Below, one piece after another: positions 22,715-35,002 of a stretch of 64,000 nt of DNA (the first letter of the stretch is position 1; the number at the start of each line of letters is the position of its first letter). Both the position numbers and the translations under genes were made by a program. Origin of the DNA: Kondoa malvinella (Eukaryota > Basidiomycota > Agaricostilbomycetes > Agaricostilbales > Kondoaceae); NCBI GenBank assembly GCA_039545315.1, contig BCIM01000001.1, positions 1,213,255 through 1,277,254 of the forward strand, in the 5' to 3' direction. The notes beneath the pieces were generated by a model. The model was given only the letters and a program-made list of their open reading frames with translations. It did no database searches and had not been told where the DNA came from.

Positions 22715-24264
22715 TTACTGACCTGTATCTAGCCTCAGCCAAGTCAAAGGTGTAAGCGGGCTGACTGACGTTTTCCAAGTATTGGGAGGCGACCATTCGT
22801 CCGACATAGGTCTGAGGCCTGCATCTGCATCAGCGCCGTCCCTAAGCCTCGGATCGTAACCGTTTCCCTCGCAATCTGAATCGTCCGCAAGATGCTCGAA
22901 GCCTTCTTTCTGGATTGAAGGCGATGGAGGGTTGCTTTGGAGTTGGGCGAAAGGATGCTTCGAGTGAGAGATGGCTGTTTCTGGAGTGCCAGCGATAGCA
23001 TTGACAGGAATGTTGCTGGAATATACTGATCTCTTCGAGCCATTGTTGTTCAAGCAAATGTGTAAACTGGATTCAAGAGTTACTGGTGTGCCTTCTTTGA
23101 CTAACATGTCCCAAGGTGAATCAAGTGGGATTGACACTGTCTGTTGTCGTCGACGTTCTTCTGTCATTTTGAGCTGAAAGACGATGCGAGCCAAAAGAAC
23201 TTGGGTGATGGCCATAGTCGGCAACTGTCAGACATAGGTCAACAGTGCTTTCCGCCTAGCAATATTGGCGGACCATGTTGATCTGAGCAGAACTCGGTCA
23301 CATACTGATCAATAGGTGATAAAGAACACTCACCAGCTTGTAAGGAAATGTACTGTGTTGAACGACCAGTACGACATTCGAAAATCCAGTAAGGCAGATG
23401 GCAAGCACCCAGAGCGATTGATCACGCTTGATCATGGGCAGCACCGCTAATCCAGGTCCTTCAATCGCTCGCTGTTCTCGATAGAATGTATAGGACTTGT
23501 ATAAAGTCATGCCAAGCAGAATGTGATGGACGATTGATGGCGAAATGAATGATAGAGCGAAGACCATGTCGGAGGGCATCAAGAAGCAGACGCTCAGATA
23601 GTCACCGGTATTGGGTGTGCCTTGAGAGAGTAGGACAGCTGTACGCCAAGGTCGAAAGTGAGCCCAGAATGGATGCCAGAAGCCTGCACTCACCCTGGAC
23701 AAACAAATTACAGCAGATCTCGACGGCTAAGCTGCACACTACTAGCACAGCCAGCGCAAAGGCCACTCGGATCGATTGGTGGTAGATGACCCAGACGCGC
23801 ACACTCATGACTGCTGTAGCGAGGCCTCCGACGATAGTGTAGCCTTGAGGCCAGACCTTGGAGATGTTGCAGGCCGTTTTGTCTGATGTAGCTACGCTTG
23901 ACCACACTGCGCATACAAAGATTGCCCAAATCAAGCTGCCATACCTATGCGTGTGTCGTGCATCAGTACAGAGCTATAATATGGTGAAGAGCACATACCG
24001 CGAGGCGAGATATAAGGTTTGAAATGCCGTCCGGGGAACACGCCAGAAGAAGCGAATTTCTTTCGACAGGTTGATCACATAGTCATATACCAACAGAAGC
24101 AAAGAAAGAACAGCTGTGAGTAGGTAGGCTCGTTGGATGACCATGAACTGATATTACGCAAAGGTTAAAGAAACACGCTTTTCCCTCAGAAGGGGAATGC
24201 TCACCTCATTGATGCTGACAGACTGGCCAGCCAGCTCAGTGACGATTGACGGGAGCATACTCAT
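22715..24264 (-). CDS. Seven-helix DUF6533-type membrane protein
   Basis: The first exon starts MSMLPSIVTELAGQSVSINE. The next gives VIQRAYLLTAVLSLLLLVYDY followed by VINLSKEIRFFWRVPRTAF, the basidiomycete DUF6533 signature (YDYxxxLxxEIxxxW). Further hydrophobic segments are IWAIFVCAVWSSVA, YTIVGGLATAVMSVRVWVIY, AFALAVLVVCSLAVEI, MVFALSFISPSIVHHILLGM and LWVLAICLTGFSNVVLVV, giving about seven membrane passes. A long hydrophilic tail follows, rich in Ser, Pro and Asp. Members are expanded in mushroom-forming and other basidiomycetes, with no established function. It is not an STE3-type pheromone receptor. Six or so exons; it runs toward the MBL gene. Confidence 0.75.
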
Positions 24265-24391
24265 ACTCGGTATTATGTTTCTTCGGAACAAGAGAGGTTG
24301 AAAACAAGAAAAAGCGCCCAGAGAGGCCCGAGAGCGAAAAAGTGTGAATGTCGCGTAATGAATGCGGACGCCCGCGATAAATGCGATGGCA

Positions 24392-25608
24392 TCAACTGGA
24401 AAGAGCTACACAAGTCTCCGTCACCTTGCGTGTAGTCGGTCTTGACCTGCGCAGGACCTCCATTGCGCATCTTTGCATCTCTTCGCTTGACAATTCGAAG
24501 AGTTCTTGCATTGCGCGATCGGCTGCTGCCTTCTGCTTTGGGTGTCGCAGATGTGGTCGCATCGCTTTCTGTGCGTCGATGATGAGGTTTGGAGGTCTAT
24601 CATACTCAATGACGCCTGAAAAGTAGCTGTCTGGACTCACAGATAGCCAAAGAACTGCTGCATGGCTCCGTTGACCATATTTGAGAGGTTTGCAACCGGT
24701 CCTTGCGACTGCGAGAGAGAGTATTGAGCTTCGGATCAAGGCTTCGCAAGGTCACCACTCACGTTAGCCAAACAATCAACAGTCTGCCCCAGTGTGCTAT
24801 CCATAACCAGATTGTTCAGACATAAAGTCAGCGTGACGAAGATTGTCGGATTCGCCAAAAGTTGAGGCTCCGACGCTCTTCAAGGCGTTGTTGAGATGGT
24901 CTCTTGCGTGGTTTGATTGCCCAAATTTGGCCAGAGCTACGTCGCTAGCTACATTGTCTGTCAGCTCCAATCACACATAGATCAAAAAAAAATACCTTGT
25001 ATAACACTGTTCAAGACGTTCGGCGGTAGATAGCCAACAAACTGATTCGTGACGCTCAGATAGGCCGTCTGTGCATCCAGATCAGATACTATCGGTCTCT
25101 CAGATGAGAGTACATGCCTGAAGAGCTTGCAAAGCTTCCCAGTCTTCGCAGTGAAAACTTCGAATATGAGCAGGATCGCGCTGTTCAGTAGCTTTCTGAT
25201 AGCAGTCTTGTGCTTTCCGTATAGCTTGTACGACGTTTGCAGGCGTATTAGCTGATACTGAGTCAAGGGCGTTCTTGGTATAGTCAAGAGCGGTTTCCGT
25301 CTTCTGCGTCCGCCGAGATCTTGCTAGAGGTCGCGAGATGTCTGTCAGCGTGTAAGATGCAATCCCTCCTGGAATTAGCAGTAAATACCGGTGCGTGGCT
25401 GCTTCGCCATTGCAGAACGAGGCAGAGGAGCTAGCGGTTGAAGCATGCCATCGAAAGAAGGGATCGCATAGACAGGTCTCTGCTCAGGCCTCAGAGACTG
25501 GAGCAAGTTGAGCATTCAAACATAACGCACGAGAGCAGTGCCATCCAGTTGCTGCGATTCGGCGTAAGCACAAGAGACTAAGAAAGACAGCCAGAGAATC
25601 TGAAGCAT
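24392..25608 (-). CDS. Secreted protein with internal FxGYLPPN repeat
   Basis: Starts with a signal peptide (MLQILWLSFLVSCAYAESQ). Then comes a Pro-rich linker (RPEQRPVYAIPSFDGMLQPL), a helical Ala/Gln-rich segment (TALDYTKNALDSVSANTPAN, CYQKATEQRD), and two copies of a module ending FVGYLPPNVLNS and FFGYLPPNLIID. The central part reads ASEPQLLANPTIFVTLTLCL and TLGQTVDCLANSQGPVANLS. A basic, Glu-rich C-terminus follows. I do not recognise the family. The intron at 25069-25117 has a GC donor (GCATGT), and another between about 24877 and 24983 is unusually long (~107 nt) for this window. The start lies 128 bp or more upstream of the DUF6533 gene on the same strand. Confidence 0.55.
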
Positions 25609-26026
25609 GATGATGGCAAACGATATAGAGGCATGAAAGCGATACAAAGCGATACAACAGCAAAGATAACATAGAGGAATTTCGAATGGGCCTTGAACGG
25701 AATTTTGGTAATGCATCACGGTATCGATGCAATGAAGAAAGCCCTGCGAGGAGCCTAAAGGATAACCTAACGTCACATGTATGTGTGCACAAAAGACCAG
25801 AGAGTCAGAGGAAGCAGACCAGCAGAACGACAATCAAATTCTGCCCACAAGCTCGAACACACTTTTTCAACTTCGAACAGTTTTTTCGATCATCCGAAGT
25901 TCCGAAATTGCCGGAGACAGAGACATCCTCTGAGAGGTTTTCTATCCAAGTCCTTCTGGCCCACAAGCAGCAACATAAGCCGCGTGTCAATAAGCAGCAG
26001 TCACAAGCAGCAAAACAAGAAACAAG

Positions 26027-26743
26027 ATGGGCGAGTTGCTGGTGCAGGATACCCTTATACGCATTCTAACATGTATGGATCGACAGGTAAACCAGGAGGA
26101 ATGCAAGCCGCGAGGAAGCTGCGCAGAGACCGAAGAGAGAACAGATGGGCAGACGCCGGATACAAGAAGAGGGTGCGGGCTAGCATAGCGTAGACAAGGA
26201 CACAAGGGCTGATGTTTTCGCGGTCGACAGGCATTGGGAACAGCTTACAGGTCTTCGCCTACCGGTGGATCATCTCACGCAAAGGGAATCGTGCTCGAGA
26301 AAGTTGGTGTTGAAGCCAAACAGCCTAACTCTGCTATTCGCAAGTGTGTGCGTGTACAACTGGTCAAGAACGGAAAGAAGGTTACCGCTTTCGTGCCAAA
26401 TGACGGTCAGTCAAACTTCTCCCCTGCTGCATCCAGCATGCTCATCAGAAGATCGATTTGACAGGTTGCTTGAACTTTACCGACGAGAACGACGAAGTCT
26501 TGATTTCTGGTTTCGGACGAAAGGGCAAGGCAAAGGGAGATATTCCCGGTGTGCGATTGTATGTCGGCGTGCCATATGCTCTGTCATCGGCTCACTAGCA
26601 TTCTCTCTTTTACAGCAAGGTCGTCAAGGTCTCTGGCGTTGGTCTTCTTGCGCTCTGGAAGGAGAAGAAGGTATGATCATCGCCTTCATCATTCTCAGCT
26701 ATGCTCATGTCCTTTTCCATTACAGGAAAAGCCCAGATCATAG
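26027..26743 (+). CDS. RPS23: 40S ribosomal protein S23 (uS12)
   Basis: Encodes the decoding-centre ribosomal protein. The first exon is just ATG plus one base (26027-26030). A 56-nt intron with a GC donor (GCGAGT, 26031-26086, branch site TCTAACA) joins it to [17 protein letters not shown], giving the expected MGKP start. It continues [40 protein letters not shown] with the PNSAIRK loop that carries the hydroxylated proline, [31 protein letters not shown] and [22 protein letters not shown]. Length and all core motifs match the family. Five introns. The alternative of an ATG at 26071 does not yield the conserved start. Confidence 0.95.
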
Positions 26744-27336
26744 ATCAGGCTTGGGAGCATTTTGTACCTCATTATGCGAATGCCACTCCTCGTTCGCTCA
26801 GACATCAAACACTTCACCTTGCAACTCTTGGATCGTGCTTTCTTGTGATACCCAGACGGCCCCAGATCACATACCGGTCTCAGTCTCTCATGCTTCAGCT
26901 GATGGCTACGAGAGAATTTGAGACGGTCTTGATGCATGAACGGGTGCAAGTCTTGGCAGGTCTGCGCTGTGGATGTCGAAATGTGCTAGAAAAGAGATGG
27001 GCAGTCTTGCAAGCGGTGACGAGCAACAGATGTTACGAGTAAACGGTGCGGCAAAGGGCAGCCCATCCATTTGCTCGGTTTCATGCTTCGTCTGTGTGAT
27101 CATTTGACCTGCCCAGATTGGGACCTCCTTAGTCGTAAAGACCATCAGGTAGACTCAGGCTGCACGACGTCTGTGACAGTATTGAGCTCCACGACTATTC
27201 GAACGAACGATTGCTTAGAACTACTTTGACCAGACCGACGCCCGAGACGGATACGGCAAGCGGCAGGCTATACGTAACACCAGAGCTGCTCTAATATACC
27301 ATATAAGTCGCTGTCTGACCTGCTGGATACGTTTGA
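26744..27336. other. Intergenic, no convincing gene
   Basis: Short open frames occur on both strands (plus 26701-27042, minus 26906-27145), but none has family motifs or good codon context. The interval separates the uS12 stop from the GCN5 start and likely holds the uS12 3' UTR and the GCN5 promoter. Confidence 0.4.
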
Positions 27337-29448
<2,112 letters not shown>

Positions 29449-29718
29449 TGTATCGAAAGTCGCCGAAGATGGAAATGTCATGAGCCGTCCTTCCATTGGC
29501 AACACTGTCCACCGATGATACAGACATTTGAGCTTTAGACGTGCACTTCTCGCTGACTTGTCAGAATGAAGCATCCCAGTATTGTTCTGGAACGTTCCAA
29601 TGACGTAGAGAGTCGTGTGGGGAGGAGTGCATATCCGGACGCCGCGGATTTCAGCATCTTCTCCTTCACCAACAACCTCTAACCCACTTTTCTAACCTCA
29701 AACAACCCTAATAACATC

Positions 29719-30341
29719 ATGGACTCAGCTAGAGAATCCGTTGGCGACAAGGTAAGCTTTGCCGTGTTCGGTTGCAATTCATGTGCTGATGATGTGATGT
29801 GATTTCGCAGGCCGCTCGCAATCTCCAACCCGAGAGCGTGCGTATCCGTCTCTGAAAGCTTGAACACCGCTAATCCTTTGGCTTTTCGATGTTTAGACCA
29901 AGTCCACTGGGCAGAAAGTTGAAGACACCGCCAGGGATGCCTACGAATCCGTTGCCGGCACTGTCCAACCTAACTCGCAGAAGAGCGCTGGACAAGGTTC
30001 GCTCAGCCCTTCTCTCGTTCATTTCACTTTCTGACGTGTCTTCTAGGTCTCACTGACACCTTGAGCAACAACGACAAGTCGAGCAATGCTGGAGGCCCAT
30101 CTCTCGCGACTCAAGCGATGAACGTGAGTTTCCTTGTTTTTCCTCAGCTTGCATTGAGCTCATCCCAACTCTATAGGCCGTTGGATTGGATGGCAACAAA
30201 GACCTTCTGCCCCAAGTGCAAAACCTTGCTGCTGTGCGTTCCCGTTTTCCTTTACGCTCTCCGCTTGCTTATATACCTTGATTTCTCCAGGACGCCGTCA
30301 ACTCTGTCACCGGCGGCAACCAGAACCCACCCAAGGCTTAA
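29719..30341 (+). CDS. HSP12/HSP9-like small stress protein
   Basis: A short hydrophilic protein of about 100 residues split over six tiny exons. It begins MDSARESVGDKAARNLQPES, then TKSTGQKVEDTARDAYESVA, TVQPNSQKSAGQ and GLTDTLSNNDKSSN, the Gln-Lys/Gln-Pro-Glu-Ser pattern of the fungal Hsp9/Hsp12 family. These proteins are unfolded in solution, become helical on membranes and protect cells during heat, osmotic or stationary-phase stress. Ends NSVTGGNQNPPKA. I placed introns at GTAAGC (29751), GTGCG (about 29838) and three later short ones; phases are consistent. Confidence 0.8.
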
Positions 30342-30492
30342 GGTCATTCGGATGTATCGGGTATTGCATGAGCAGCATCTGTATTACTTACGTATGACAC
30401 GAAATGCACAATTAGTTGATCTTGTTCTTGCCTTTTCGGCCATTCCTTTTCTGCCTTGTCCTCCTGCCGCTTCCCTCCTTCTATGACAGTTG

Positions 30493-30887
30493 CATGTCGC
30501 AGCAGAATCGCACCGTTATCAATATTCAGCGCATAGTCAATCGCCTGGAAGCGAATGTCGCCAAACGTCGAGAAGGTGCAATGGCGTCAGATGACGTGTC
30601 GAAAGCGCGTTCGGTGAATTCAGCTGGGCCAATGATGCGACTGTACCTGATGGTCGGTAGACCGTAGCAGTCGCCAGAGCCTTGGTTACAAGAGCAAAAG
30701 CTACTTCCGCCAGCATTGATGAGCAGGCTGGCTCGTCTTCACCTGCTTCACCTGGCCTGCCGTCCGTCTTTCCTTCTTTCTCTTTTCGCCAGCTAGCCTA
30801 GATAATCTAGGCAGGCCTAAGAGAGGCAGTCTACCTGACCTTTCTGCGCGCCTGGATGTGATCGAGACGCGACTCAACGATGCATGA
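30493..30887 (+). CDS. Hypothetical small coiled-coil protein
   Basis: From ATG 30493 an exon reads MSQQNRTVINIQRIVNRLEA followed by a basic helical stretch. Predicted exons downstream give ARALVTRAKATSASIDEQAG and GRPKRGSLPDLSARLDVIET before a TGA at 30887. Helical heptad-like patterns suggest a coiled coil. I do not recognise it, and the donor near 30606 (GTTCGG) is weak. Protein-like sequence farther on (DAARQRTRLSIMHDSLQQ, about 30975-31023, and SSEPVLDPLALDESHNVMRG, about 31122-31185) may belong to the same gene through further introns, which would move the end to about 31200. Confidence 0.4.
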
Positions 30888-31350
30888 ACACTCAAGTGAG
30901 ATCACACCGCTCTCTTTTGAACAAAAGGCTCACACTAAAGTGATCTGCAGGTGTCTCGTGTTCTAGCGTGATGCTGCTCGTCAGAGAACCCGTCTGAGCA
31001 TTATGCACGATAGCCTTCAGCAAGGTGATTCTCAGCAAGCTGCTTGAGCGGAATAAATGCCAGATCGCGTGAGCACTTGATTATGCGTCGAGTACAAGCA
31101 GTCTTAGACACTCTTGCAGCTGTCGAGCGAACCCGTACTGGACCCTTTGGCATTGGATGAAAGCCACAACGTCATGCGAGGGATATTGCAGTTATCGTAT
31201 GTTGCATTGCACGAGCACTAAAGTATCATATAGCATTATATTCCATTGTGACACTACTACTGCGCATTGTTGATTCGACAATTGGCAATTGGCGAACTTC
31301 TTTGAAAATCTTTTCCCTGACTCTCTCTTGCGCTGTCAACCAACTATACC

Positions 31351-34250
31351 ATGTCCGATTCTGAGCCCGATTTTGACATTACAGCTGGTCTGCTTGGCCC
31401 TTCCAGCAAAAGCAAAGGCAAAGCAAAGGCGATAGCGCAAGAGGAGGACTCTGGCGATGAAGAAACGCTATTCATTCAAGATTCTCTCAATAAACGCTTG
31501 CTCAAAGATGGCGCAGAAGCTGTGAAAGTGTCGAGCAAAGGCAAAAAAGGCAAAACAGCTGCAACTACTGGAGGCGGCTCTTTTCAATCCCTGGGTCTCT
31601 CGCCAGTTTTGCTGCGTTCTCTGCTCTTACGAGGATTTACTGTGCCTACACCCATTCAACGTGCTGCTCTACCTTCTATCCTTGCTAGTCCTCCTAGAGA
31701 TGTGGTCGGCATGGCAAGAACTGGATCAGGGAAAACGCTCGCTTACATGATACCCTTGATTCAGCGACTTGGTGGAGCGCATAGTCCTACATTTGGCTGC
31801 AGAGCACTAGTCATGGTACCTACTCGTGAATTGGCCTTGCAAGTCTTGCGTGTAGGAAAGGATTTAGCTAGAGGAGCAAAAGAAGCAGGTGTCAAAGAAG
31901 GCCTCAGGTGGAGCTTGATTGTGGGTGGTGAAGGCATCGAGGAGCAGTTTGATGCGCTTGCGGACAACCCTGATGTGTGAGCATGTCTATTGTCGCCCTC
32001 GACATTTCTTATGACCTTTCTAGCATCATCGCGACACCTGGTCGTCTACTGCATCTCACCATCGAGATGAACTTAAGCTTCAACGCCGTTCAGCTTGTTA
32101 TCTTTGACGAAGCAGATCGGTACGTCTCTGTTAGTTGACTTGGACGAAGGTCTGATTATCGGAGCAGACTCTTCGAACTCGGTTTCGCAACGCAGCTGCA
32201 TGAAATCCTAGCCAAACTTCCGCCTACCAGGCAATCTCTCCTTTTCTCCGCAACACTACCCAAAACTCTAGTCGAGTTCGCCAAAGCCGGTCTACAAAAT
32301 CCAAAGCTAGTCCGTCTGGACGCAGACAGCAAGATCAGTCCGGATCTACAAATGGCCTTCTTGAACGTCAAGCCAACAGACAAGGAAGCTGCACTCCTAT
32401 GTTTGCTCCGAGATATCATTCGCGTTCCCACGTCGAAAGACGGCAGTGTCGCTCCTAAACCCCTTGCGGCAAATGACCTCAAGCGAAAACGACCTGGACA
32501 CACGCGCAATGAAGGCAACGAGACTCTACCTTTCCAGACCCTTATCTTTGCCGCTACCAAGCATCAAGTCGAATTCTTGACTGTTCTTCTGCAAGATGCT
32601 GGCTACACCGTCTCGCAAATTTACGGTACCCTCGATCAGACGAATCGTGCTATGCAACTAGCAGACTTCAAAGAAGGTCGCACAAATATTCTGTGTGTTA
32701 CCGATCTAGCTGCCCGTGGTATCGATATTCCTCTGCTGGAAAATGTGGTCAATTACGACTTTCCCGTTGGCAGTCGGTCTTTCGTCCATCGTGTTGGTCG
32801 TACAGCAAGAGCAGGTCGACGCGGCTGGGCTTATTCTATTCTGACGAATCATGAACTACCTCATCTACTCGATCTCGAACTTTTCCTCTCTCGACCTATA
32901 GTCACTGCACCTGTGTCTGGCACACCCAACTATGCAAACAACCTCGTCATGGGCACGTTCCCTCGTCCTCTCATCGACTCTGAACTCGAACATTTCCAGA
33001 CCGTTTTAGTCGACCCTAATACAACACTCATCGCCCTACAAGGAACGGCCCAGCGAGGTCAAAAGATGTACGAGCGTAGCGCAGCCAAGGCATCTCCCGC
33101 ATCGTACCGCCGAGCAAAAGAAATGGTCAAGTCCGGCAAAGGTCTCGCGAGCAACATCGCTGAAGTACCATGCATACATCCTATCTTTGCCAATTTGGAA
33201 GAGGTCGACTCGAACACGGCTAGAGCCTCTTTATTGGCTACCATCAACTCGTTCAAGCCTAACGAGACGGTGTTTGAGATTGGATCCAGGGGTATGAAAG
33301 GAAAGAATGCAGCGTCGCAGATTATGGCAGCTAGACGAAAGTTGCTGGATGGCCATATTGCAGAGCGAAGAAAGAAGGACCTGGCAGCCGCTGCTGAGGA
33401 AGAAGTGCAAGAAGACGAAGAGGAAGAGAGTGCTTTTGGTCATGGTGTTGAAGTAACGGAAGGCATGTCTGATGCAAGTGAGGATGAGCTGGAGAGAAAC
33501 TTTGATACTGGTCCGAACAAGTACCCGAAGAGCACTATGAAGGGGTTCAGGGATGAAAGCGTTTATTTAAACTATGCGCAAGCGGGTGCCGCGACTGAGA
33601 AAGGGTAAGCAAGCTTTCTATTGACTTTTCGCCTGATCTGACTGGTCTGCAGGTACTCACTGGATGATGGCGCTTCTTTCGCTGCTCAAGCCAACAACGC
33701 AGCATTCTCCCTTGAAGGCGCTGGTGACGAGCTGAGCGGTCCGGCCCCCCAAAAGGCTTCCATGTTGAGATGGGATCGAAAGACGAAGCGTATTGTTCAA
33801 GGAGATGGTACAGGAGCAGACAACAAGAAGCTCATTCGGACGGAAAGCGGTGCTCGACTGCCTGCCTCGTTCAGAAGTGGCAAGTACGAAGAATGGCAAG
33901 CCAAGAAGCGAGTCAGTGTACCTCGCGTCGGCGATGCAGAATTACCGAATCGCCAAGGCGCTCATAGCGGAGGCAAGCGCTGGACGCACAAAGGAGGTCG
34001 ACCAAGTGAAAGCACAGAAGAGCCAAACAAGAAAGGTCAAGCGACTCGAGGCAAAGTGCCAGGCACAAAGACCAAGATGCGCAACTCTAACGCGAAGGGA
34101 GGCAAGGCCGGAGCTGCAAAGGGAGGTTTGCGAAATGTGGATCAGATCACCAAGGAGAGAAAGCAGAAGGACAATCGCAAACGTCGTTCTGAGCAGCCGA
34201 GTAAGAAGAAGCCTGCTGGCGGAGGCAAGGGCAAGGGAAAGAAGCGCTAG
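31351..34250 (+). CDS. DBP10: ATP-dependent RNA helicase Dbp10 (DEAD-box)
   Basis: Nucleolar DEAD-box helicase for 60S subunit assembly. Four exons (introns about 31979-32023, 32121-32167, 33606-33652). Motifs in order: [19 protein letters not shown] and the Q motif TPIQ, motif I ARTGSGKT (about residue 122), [33 protein letters not shown], then helicase domain 2 with [33 protein letters not shown] and [11 protein letters not shown]. The DBP10 C-terminal domain follows, ending in an acidic patch and a Lys/Arg-rich tail ([15 protein letters not shown]) typical of nucleolar proteins. Length (about 920 residues) fits the family. The acidic N-terminus contains SGDEE-type casein-kinase-2-like sites. 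Confidence 0.94.
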
Positions 34251-34370
34251 TATAGTTTCACACTTGTATTTTACCTTGCATTGCCTTGCACGCTTAATCA
34301 TATACTTTGCGCAATCCGAGTGCAGAGAGTCGAATGCGACATAGCCAGTCTCGAAAATCTCATGCGAGTG

Positions 34371-34903
34371 TCATTGGACCAGAAGCTCAATTGGCACCCA
34401 TGAAAGGCCCGAGATGTAGGAGGCGAAATCATCGGCTAGAAAAATAATCGAGGAATGGAAGAAGAAGGTATGATAGAATACGATACAGCAGCATAGACTG
34501 TATAAGCTTGACATGATCTGAGCCGGAGATGGGAGCTGTCTTCGAATTTCTTCTTGTCTTCGCTCAAAAACGACAGCCCTTGTCGGAAAGCGCTCAACTG
34601 CGTTGCGACTGGTAAAATACACCTAGTAGAGCAGCAAGACCCCTCAGGAGCAAGTTCTGACTGCACCGGCCAACATCCGAAACACCTCGAGAAGGTCTTT
34701 GAGAGGAGAAGACACGACGACGCCTCCGCCGCGTCTTTCAAGTTTGTCAAGTGTAAACAAAAAGGCAAGGGCTGTAGAATTGCATACAGGTGAGAGATCA
34801 CCCAATGGAACCAGATCAGAAGCCTACCAGTGGTTCGTTGCTTTTCCTCTTGTTGTGATCTTCTCTTGCATCTCCCGTCTGCCAAACTGTTTACATGGTG
34901 CAT
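34371..34903 (-). CDS. Hypothetical small protein
   Basis: Three predicted exons from ATG 34903: MHHVNSLADGRCKRRSQQEE..., then (after a ~57-nt GTAGGC...ACAG intron) ALAFLFTLDKLERRGGGVVV and LKDLLEVFRMLAGA, then (after a ~39-nt GTCAGA...CTAG intron) VYFTSRNAVERFPTRAVVFE and RRQEEIRRQLPSPAQIM. Frames stay open across both joins, and the middle exon looks protein-like, so a real gene is plausible. I do not recognise the family. It is divergent from FUN30 (100 bp between starts) and convergent with DBP10. Confidence 0.4.
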
Positions 34904-35002
34904 GACATGTCCTGCTGGGCATGCTAGTTTGTCGCGCTTGAATACTTCTGTCGATAAAGTACGAGAGGCTGATTCGAGGGCATTCTGTCAGCTCTCTCTG
35001 CC

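Noticed and set aside
22715..24264. Seven-helix protein near the mating-type locus considered as a STE3-type pheromone receptor
   Set aside because: It carries the YDYxxxLxxEIxxxW DUF6533 signature and lacks STE3 family motifs; no CAAX pheromone precursor was seen nearby.
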